From assembly GCA_903871855.1 (NCBI GenBank), contig CAIQIK010000043.1, forward strand, positions 1 to 53,334: 53,334 bases of DNA, in the 5' to 3' direction. The notes below the pieces were generated by a model. It saw only the letters and a program-made list of their open reading frames with translations. It was not told where the DNA came from and made no database searches. This DNA is from an uncultured Caldisericota bacterium. GTDB lineage: Bacteria; Caldisericota; Caldisericia; Cryosericales; Cryosericaceae. Made by a program: the position numbers and the translations under genes. This document shows, piece after piece, positions 48,392-53,334 of this stretch (its first letter is position 1; each line of letters begins with the position of its first letter).

Positions 48392-49474
48392 TCAGGTGAG
48401 AACCAGTTCCTTGGGCAGTTCCGTCAGCGACTCAAACCCAGTCTCTGTAACAATGACCGAATCCTCGATGCGCATGCCATAACGTCCAGGCAGGTAAACC
48501 CCTGGTTCACAGGTGACGACCTGTCCCGGTTCGAGCACCGTATCGGTCCCCTGGGAAAGGCGCGGCGCCTCATGAATCTCGAGTCCCACGCCATGTCCCA
48601 GCCCATGTGTGAAGTACTGCGCCAGCCCGCTCTCGCCAAGCTTGCCTCTCACGACGGTGTCGACGGAACGGGAGCTCACGCCCGCCTTGATGTAGTCAAG
48701 GCCCAGCTGCTGTGCTTCCCGCAGTTTTGCATAGACGTCCAGCACATCGGCAGGCTGTTCGCCAAGTGCCACGGTCCTGGTGCAATCACTCATATAACCC
48801 TCGAAGTTGACGCCGAAGTCGATGACGATAACCTCGCCGCTCTGGATGACCTTGTCGGACGCGATCCCGTGTGGCAGTGCCCCTCGAGCGCCCGATCCTA
48901 CGATGGTCGGGAAACTGGTACATTGAGCACCTGCCTTGCGCATTTCGTATTCCAGCAAAGCAGCCATTTCATTCTCGGTCATGCCGGCTTTCAACTGACC
49001 GATCATGGCGTTAAACGCCTTGTCTGCGACATGCCCCGCAGCACGCATTATGTCCAGCTCGCGGCCATCTTTGACGATGCGCATTCCTTCGACCACACTC
49101 TCGGTCGGGACCATGGTCACCGATGGGAATGCAGCATGCATCTGCTCCACCTGCACGAAAGAAACGCGTTCCTTCTCGAACCCGAGCCAATGAACATGAC
49201 CTGCGACAAGCAGGTTTGCAATAGACCCGCTGAAGTGTCCAGTGTACAGGGTGGTGTCCATCCAGGGACACTCTTCCTGCGCCTGCGTCGTGAACCGGCC
49301 GTCAACGACAAGATGCATGCCGTCATGAAGCGCGAGGAGATATCCCTCTTCGCCCGTAAACCCGGTAAGATAACGCAAGCTAGGCGCCGCAAGCGTGAAG
49401 AAGGCATCCACGTTTGCACCGGCCATGCGCTCCTGCAGCTGTCGAATTCTGTTGCCATAGTACTCATTTTCCAT
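48392..49474 (-). CDS. pepQ: Xaa-Pro peptidase (aminopeptidase P/PepQ family, M24)
   Basis: Cuts X-Pro bonds. The 360 residues have a creatinase-like N-terminal domain and a pita-bread catalytic domain. Metal ligands lie in IDFGVNFEGYMSDCTRTV (two Asp), THGLGHGVGLEIHE (His), TCEPGVY and RIEDSVIV (Glu). It precedes efp, as in many bacteria (yqhT-efp). It follows the pilus genes and may be read through from them. Confidence 0.93.
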   Translation of the reverse strand: MENEYYGNRIRQLQERMAGANVDAFFTLAAPSLRYLTGFTGEEGYLLALHDGMHLVVDGRFTTQAQEECPWMDTTLYTGHFSGSIANLLVAGHVHWLGFEKERVSFVQVEQMHAAFPSVTMVPTESVVEGMRIVKDGRELDIMRAAGHVADKAFNAMIGQLKAGMTENEMAALLEYEMRKAGAQCTSFPTIVGSGARGALPHGIASDKVIQSGEVIVIDFGVNFEGYMSDCTRTVALGEQPADVLDVYAKLREAQQLGLDYIKAGVSSRSVDTVVRGKLGESGLAQYFTHGLGHGVGLEIHEAPRLSQGTDTVLEPGQVVTCEPGVYLPGRYGMRIEDSVIVTETGFESLTELPKELVLT

Positions 49475-49496
49475 CGCTCATCTCCGGGTGTCGGTG

Positions 49497-49832
49497 CTAT
49501 TCGAATGGATTAGTCTTGCCTGTCTCCGCGGGAATCGGTTGAGGTGCCACGGACAGGAACGTATGCCTCGTCTGGAGCTGGGTGTTGACCACGTCCAGGT
49601 TCTTGTGCTGAGTCACTTGGAACACCTGAGGCACGGGAGGAATAATACTCGTCTGCCCCATGCGAGGCAGGAAGTAGAAATTCCAGATGGAGAAGGTGGT
49701 CAGGAGAACGAGGATAAAGATCCATGTGCCTGGTGAAATTCTGACTCCGGACCGCTTCCGTAGACGCGACGCAATCTTCTTGCTCGCAGGAACCGTCTGA
49801 ACGTTGGTCTTCACTACTGCTTTCTGTGCCAT
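49497..49832 (-). CDS. Small membrane-anchored pilus protein (PilP/GspC-like)
   Basis: A 111-residue protein with a basic cytoplasmic start, one membrane helix near 34-53 (GTWIFILVLLTTFSIWNFYF) and a periplasmic tail ending TGKTNPFE. The C-terminal NPF resembles the end of the PilP/GspC linker (R/K-x-NPF/DPF) that follows PilO. AGGAGG precedes its ATG. The position next to pilO supports a role in the inner-membrane alignment complex. It lacks the beta-sandwich domain of PilP, so this is a tentative call. Confidence 0.6.
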   Translation of the reverse strand: MAQKAVVKTNVQTVPASKKIASRLRKRSGVRISPGTWIFILVLLTTFSIWNFYFLPRMGQTSIIPPVPQVFQVTQHKNLDVVNTQLQTRHTFLSVAPQPIPAETGKTNPFE

Positions 49833-49860
49833 GACACGCCTCCTATTGCAGCCCTTACGA

Positions 49861-50487
49861 CTAAGGAGCGGCCGCTGCGCCGACGATCGTCGCGTTAGGA
49901 CTCAGGACCATCCACGCAGTCATGGAGCAGGTATACGGATTGCCCTGACCAGACAGTCCGAGGGCACCATGCGAGATGGTCAGGCTCGAGCAGACCATGA
50001 CATACTTGAACGTCGTGCGCAACGTTTCCTGAAACCCTCGCATGGTCGAGTAATCCTTGGCGGTGAAGTTCATGGTGACGCCAACGGTTTTGGCAAGCTT
50101 CACCTCCGCAGGCTGGGCAGCACTGCTGCCTTGGCCCATGGAGGCGTCCGAAATCTGAATGCTGGTGTACGTGATACCACTGGCCTTGCCGACCGCCTGG
50201 AGGTCGAGCAGGAAACGTGTGTGTTCGTGTTGGTCGAACACTGTTGGTGTGATCTGCATAAGCTGGTCGATCCAGGCTGCATAGGAGTCGTCTTGCTTCA
50301 CGAATGTCTCGTGCAGCCGCTTGACCTGCTTTAGCGTGGCCAGCTTCGTGTCGGCCTGTGTGGCTTGATCGCGCAAGTCCCGTAGCTGGACGAGCTGAGG
50401 GCTGAGCGCGTACTGGTAGGAGAGAAAGCAGATGACGCCGAGCAGGAGGATCACGACGATAAGTTTGACCGGGATGTTCTTACCCAT
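49861..50487 (-). CDS. pilO: Type IV pilus inner-membrane protein PilO-like
   Basis: A 208-residue protein with a short cytoplasmic tail, one membrane helix (about 8-28), a coiled coil (LVQLRDLRDQATQADTKL) and a C-terminal ferredoxin-like region. This is the PilO build. It overlaps pilN by eight bases. It probably pairs with PilN to support the pilus machine. Confidence 0.82.
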   Translation of the reverse strand: MGKNIPVKLIVVILLLGVICFLSYQYALSPQLVQLRDLRDQATQADTKLATLKQVKRLHETFVKQDDSYAAWIDQLMQITPTVFDQHEHTRFLLDLQAVGKASGITYTSIQISDASMGQGSSAAQPAEVKLAKTVGVTMNFTAKDYSTMRGFQETLRTTFKYVMVCSSLTISHGALGLSGQGNPYTCSMTAWMVLSPNATIVGAAAAP

Positions 50488-51058
50488 TTTTGCTTCCTCC
50501 CACCCACGTCAGCGTGAGGTTCATCGTCGCCTTGGCTTGCGACCCCTGGGCCACGGCGCCAGCGGCATACGGAATCTGGTAGCCGCTGATGTGCACGCCT
50601 TTGAACTTCGGGTCGGCGCTGAGCGCATTGAACAAGCGCACCAAGTCGACGAACTGATTGCTGGTAGCAGCAATGTCTATCGCACCCGGTAGCACCGTGA
50701 TGTTCACCTGGGTCAGTGTGCATGCCTTGGGAAGGTCTTTTGCAAGGTCATCCAGGATCTGGTTCGTATTGACCTGCAGCTGCACGGCCGCCGTGAGGTT
50801 GGTTTCAATCGCCAGCGAGCGCTGCGCGAGTGACCTGTTAAGATCAAGCAGTTTCTGCTCGCTACCCAGGGCAGCAATCTGTGCATTGAGATCCGTTAAA
50901 TGATCTGTCGTCCGTGTGACGAGCAGCCTGGCATAGTAATATGATGCTGCGAGCACTACGATAACCGCAACCACAACAAAGATGAGCGTCCTGTCCTGGT
51001 GAGTAAGTTGTGTCTGTCTCCGCTTCCGCGCGTACGGAAGAAGGTTGATGGTAATCAT
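50480..51058 (-). CDS. pilN: Type IV pilus inner-membrane protein PilN-like
   Basis: A 192-residue protein starting MITINLLPYARKRRQ, the cytoplasmic PilN motif (INLLP) that binds PilM. A membrane helix follows (about 25-45), then a coiled coil and a ferredoxin-like domain. It overlaps pilM by four bases (ATGA) and pilO by eight. Confidence 0.92.
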   Translation of the reverse strand: MITINLLPYARKRRQTQLTHQDRTLIFVVVAVIVVLAASYYYARLLVTRTTDHLTDLNAQIAALGSEQKLLDLNRSLAQRSLAIETNLTAAVQLQVNTNQILDDLAKDLPKACTLTQVNITVLPGAIDIAATSNQFVDLVRLFNALSADPKFKGVHISGYQIPYAAGAVAQGSQAKATMNLTLTWVGGSKNG

Positions 51059-52254
51059 GAAAGTCCCTCCGACCCAGGGCGATACGTCAGGAGGCTTTCA
51101 CCGGCTCCGACAGGCTTGGCCTGCTTCCGGCCAGAGCGCTTTCTGGCAGCAGCCGATTCGAACTCGCGGAGCGAAAGGCCGGCAGCCACGCTGAACATGG
51201 GAGCCATTTCATTGAGATAGGATTCAGCAAACATGCTCGGGTCGTACTTGACAACATCAAGCAGCAGACGGTTCATCTCGACCGTGAAACCAGTTGACAG
51301 CTCGATGTAGTCAGCGACACCCTTGAGGTTGGCCGTCCCGCCCGACAGGATCAGGTGCAGTGGGCGGTCGCTTTCGAACCGTGTTGTATAGTAATTGAGA
51401 GACCGTCTGATCTCGAGGACTAGCTCGTCGATGACAGGAAGAGCTGCGGATGTGGTGCGTTCTTCCTCGGTGCCGGCTTCGAGATTGGCATCTGGGTCCA
51501 CGTTGACGGATTCCTGCTTCAGCTCTTCTGCGCGCTCCATGTTGACGCCCAGTGCTGACACAATCGCTTGTGAAATCCGCGCCCCTCCGAATGGAATCAT
51601 ACGTGTGAGCCGGATCATGGACTGATCCGCGACATTAATGGACGTGATAGTTGAACCAATGTTGACCATGACGATCGTCTTTGCGTCCAGATCGGGTCGC
51701 TTGTAGGAAACGTAATCCACCAGGCGCAACTCCGCAAAGGGTTCGACCTCGATGAACACCGGCTCCAGCTGCGTCTTGCGTATGACACCCACAAGGGTGT
51801 TGACAATGTCGAGCGGGGCAGCAGCGACCAGACAGTTTGCCTTGACGCCACCGTCGTCTGTCTGCGATCGCGACAGCACCTGGTAGTCGAAGACTGCCTC
51901 CTCAATGGGATAGGAGATGTGCTTCTCCATCTCCCACTTCACAATGTCTCCCAGAGACTGGCGGGGAATCTCATCCACAGTGACCTGCTTAACCGTCACC
52001 AGCTGGCCCGAGACGGACGCCGACACACGCTTGCCCACAAAGGAATGCAGCGACAGAAGAGAGCTGAGTGCTTCGCTGATAACATCGCCCCTGACTATTT
52101 TCCCCTCTTCGATGGATCCCTCGGGAACTGGAACAACGCCGAAGTTGATAAGGCTCAGAATATTCTTGTTCCGCTTGAACTGAGCCACCTTGATAGTACT
52201 CGTCCCAATATCTACTCCAATGATCGGTGTTACCTTGTTTCCAAACCCAAACAC
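51055..52254 (-). CDS. pilM: Type IV pilus assembly ATPase-like protein PilM
   Basis: An actin-like cytoplasmic protein of 399 residues. PIIGVDIGTSTIKVAQFK is the phosphate-1 motif, VNIGSTITSINVAD is phosphate-2, and LILSGGTANLKGVADYIE is the adenosine motif. It binds the N-terminal tail of PilN. The pilD-pilM-pilN-pilO order is compact. Confidence 0.95.
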   Translation of the reverse strand: MFGFGNKVTPIIGVDIGTSTIKVAQFKRNKNILSLINFGVVPVPEGSIEEGKIVRGDVISEALSSLLSLHSFVGKRVSASVSGQLVTVKQVTVDEIPRQSLGDIVKWEMEKHISYPIEEAVFDYQVLSRSQTDDGGVKANCLVAAAPLDIVNTLVGVIRKTQLEPVFIEVEPFAELRLVDYVSYKRPDLDAKTIVMVNIGSTITSINVADQSMIRLTRMIPFGGARISQAIVSALGVNMERAEELKQESVNVDPDANLEAGTEEERTTSAALPVIDELVLEIRRSLNYYTTRFESDRPLHLILSGGTANLKGVADYIELSTGFTVEMNRLLLDVVKYDPSMFAESYLNEMAPMFSVAAGLSLREFESAAARKRSGRKQAKPVGAGESLLTYRPGSEGLS

Positions 52255-52287
52255 AGGATGCCTCCTTTGCGCTCGACCGCCAGACTT

Positions 52288-53079
52288 CTACTTGTGGAAA
52301 AGAGTTGCCAAGTACCAGGCAATCAGTTCGTTCCCCGCAAGAGCTGCGACATATGCGCCCACGGCCATAGCAGGGCCAAAGGGCATCGAGTCTTTTCCTT
52401 TCTTCTTGAAGAACACCATGAGGACAATCCCTGCAGATGCCCCAATGATGAAGGCCAGCAGCAGAAAGACGACAGACAATCGCCATCCCAGGAACGCACC
52501 GAGCATGAGTCCCAGAGTCGCATCACCCCAACCCATGCCACCTCTCGAGAACAGAATAATCACCGCGAACAGGCTCGCACCAATTGCCGCTCCCCCTGCT
52601 GCTCCCAGCAAGCCATGCCATCCTGCGAGCGCCCCGAAGACCAGGCCAATGGCAGCCCCCGGCAACACGACCGCATCGGGAACGAGACCCGTCTCAAAGT
52701 CGATGATCCCGACCGCCAGCGCGAGTACCGTCATGACGGCGAACTTGAGAGCATCGACGCTCCACCCCAGACCCCAGCCTAGGCCAGCAAACAACAAGCC
52801 GGTACACACCTCGATCCAGAGGTGCCGGACACCGATCCGCGCATGGCAGTACCGGCAACGACCATGCAGAAACACATAGCTCCAGACCGGAACAAGGTCG
52901 AAAACACCCAGCTGATGACTACAGGCCGGGCAGATAGACCGCCCTTTGACCCACTGTTCATCGCGCGGTATGCGATACGTGAGGACACCAACGAAACTCC
53001 CCATAAATGTGCCAGCTATGAAGCAGACGGTAAGATAGACCATCTCAGGAACGATACTCAACGAGCCTGTCACAAACAA
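52288..53079 (-). CDS. pilD: Prepilin peptidase/methyltransferase PilD
   Basis: Cleaves and N-methylates prepilins. It has about eight membrane helices and an N-terminal cytoplasmic domain with CPAC and CRYC zinc pairs. The aspartyl-protease residues lie in GIIDFETGLVPDAV and in GWGD (GxGD). The frame opens with TTG at 53079 close to AGAGGG. GTG at 53073 or ATG at 53043 (MVYLTVCFIAGTFMGSFVG, the usual family start) are alternatives. No prepilin gene or PilB/PilC/PilQ is in the window; the rest of the system must be elsewhere. Confidence 0.93.
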   Translation of the reverse strand: MFVTGSLSIVPEMVYLTVCFIAGTFMGSFVGVLTYRIPRDEQWVKGRSICPACSHQLGVFDLVPVWSYVFLHGRCRYCHARIGVRHLWIEVCTGLLFAGLGWGLGWSVDALKFAVMTVLALAVGIIDFETGLVPDAVVLPGAAIGLVFGALAGWHGLLGAAGGAAIGASLFAVIILFSRGGMGWGDATLGLMLGAFLGWRLSVVFLLLAFIIGASAGIVLMVFFKKKGKDSMPFGPAMAVGAYVAALAGNELIAWYLATLFHK

Positions 53080-53162
53080 TCCACCCTCTCACCACTCCTT
53101 TGTTCGCTCAGAACGGCATCCTACGGTCTCTGAATGCTGCATTTACCCTCTTGTCGTGGCTC

Positions 53163-53192
53163 AGTATAGCACACTCCGCCGCTAGTTGTCCA
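53163..53192 (-). promoter_or_regulatory. Promoter for the pil operon
   Basis: On the minus strand TGGACA (53187-53192) and an extended -10 TGC-TATACT (53163-53168), spacer 18. The paired motif at 53199-53260 lies just upstream of its -35 box. Confidence 0.5.
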
Positions 53193-53198
53193 TAGCGA

Positions 53199-53260
53199 GT
53201 TGCATCACGTTAAATCATCGCGAACTCTCTTCGTTGCATCACGAAGAAATCATCGTGAAA
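53199..53260 (-). repeat. Paired 25-bp motif upstream of pilD and of a plus-strand start
   Basis: Read on the minus strand, two copies of ATGATTT, 4-5 bases, TGATGCAAC occur (TGATGCAA cores at 53200-53207 and 53234-53241; ATGATTT at 53212-53218 and 53247-53253). They are spaced 34-35 bp. It is the same pair as at 81-143. The second copy also contains CTTCGT/ACGAAG (53229-53246), an inverted repeat. It lies between the pil promoter and the ribosome-binding site of a plus-strand gene. Confidence 0.6.
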
Positions 53261-53275
53261 CGAGAGGAGGTAACC

Positions 53276-53334
53276 ATGCTGCTGACATCCTTGTGTGAAC
53301 AGGAGGGAAAGGAGCAGCATCATGGCGTTATCCA
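53276..53334 (+). CDS. Start of a plus-strand gene or leader peptide (partial)
   Basis: A strong ribosome-binding site (GAGAGGAGG, 53262-53270) precedes an ATG at 53276, whose frame (MLLTSLCEQEGKE...) stays open to the window end. A second ATG at 53322, in another frame, is preceded by AAAGGAG. One of these may be the real gene and the other a leader peptide, or they may be coupled. Too little is visible to identify it. Confidence 0.35.
   Translation, partial: MLLTSLCEQEGKEQHHGVI

Noticed and set aside
48320-49513. Plus-strand open frame opposite pepQ
   Set aside because: pepQ metal ligands are all present on the other strand; the plus frame looks like antisense noise.

Overview
The window is a gene-dense, moderately GC-rich bacterial chromosome segment made almost entirely of housekeeping genes. 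Gene orders such as rpmB/yloU-fakA, rplU-rpmA-obg-nadD-yqeK, M50-trpS-scpA-scpB and efp-yqhY-nusB-ispA-dxs-nadK-recN match those of Firmicutes-like and deep-branching anaerobic bacteria. Two tandem phosphate acyltransferases plus butyrate kinase and a PilMNO-PilD type IV pilus block point to a fermentative anaerobe. Many starts are GTG or TTG, and start/stop overlaps of the ATGA type are common. I suspect an uncultured phylum near Caldiserica/Cryosericota, but this is only an inference from gene content and order. I see no plasmid, phage, IS element, CRISPR array or defence island.

Layout. 1-2096: the tail of an unknown gene, endonuclease III (nth), then mtnA and rpmB on the other strand. 2200-10202 (+): Asp23-like YloU, fatty-acid kinase FakA, purine and pyrimidine nucleoside phosphorylases, a large DHH-CBS-CCA-type nucleotidyltransferase fusion, a tRNA with anticodon CAT, a zinc-ribbon coiled-coil protein and RNase P RNA. 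10201-10440: four tandem 50-bp terminator-like hairpin repeats and a bidirectional terminator. 10506-25833 (-): one tightly packed run pth-mfd-mazG-ybhN-like-deoB-recG-rsmD-pgpH-ybeY-CNNM-tpiA. 25892-29397 (+): rplU-rpmA-obg-nadD-yqeK and tRNAs Gly(CCC), Cys(GCA), Leu(TAA). 29452-36513: a GNAT-like protein, an ABC-F ATPase, M50 protease-trpS-scpA-scpB, and an orphan DUF2344 protein. 36577-38406: typA (bipA). 38478-53079 (-): pilD-pilM-pilN-pilO-PilP-like-pepQ-efp-yqhY-nusB-acyP-ispA-dxs-nadK-recN-buk-ptb-ptb, all on one strand.

How the parts fit. PunA, pyrimidine-nucleoside phosphorylase and DeoB together cover nucleoside breakdown to pentose phosphate, and MtnA adds methylthioribose salvage. 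Dxs and IspA give the isoprenoid pathway entry and prenyl chain. Ptb and Buk give substrate-level ATP from acyl-CoA. Mfd, RecG, RecN and Nth cover DNA repair. YbeY, RsmD, Obg, TypA, EF-P, NusB and RNase P cover ribosome and RNA work.

The most interesting non-gene signals are the following. RNase P RNA appears to share its first ten bases with the end of the upstream coding region. A set of near-identical tandem hairpins follows rnpB. Obg has no ATG, GTG or TTG available for its full-length start. A paired motif of about 25 bp, repeated at about 35-bp spacing, is found at both extreme ends of the window. I found no clear undescribed multi-gene system.
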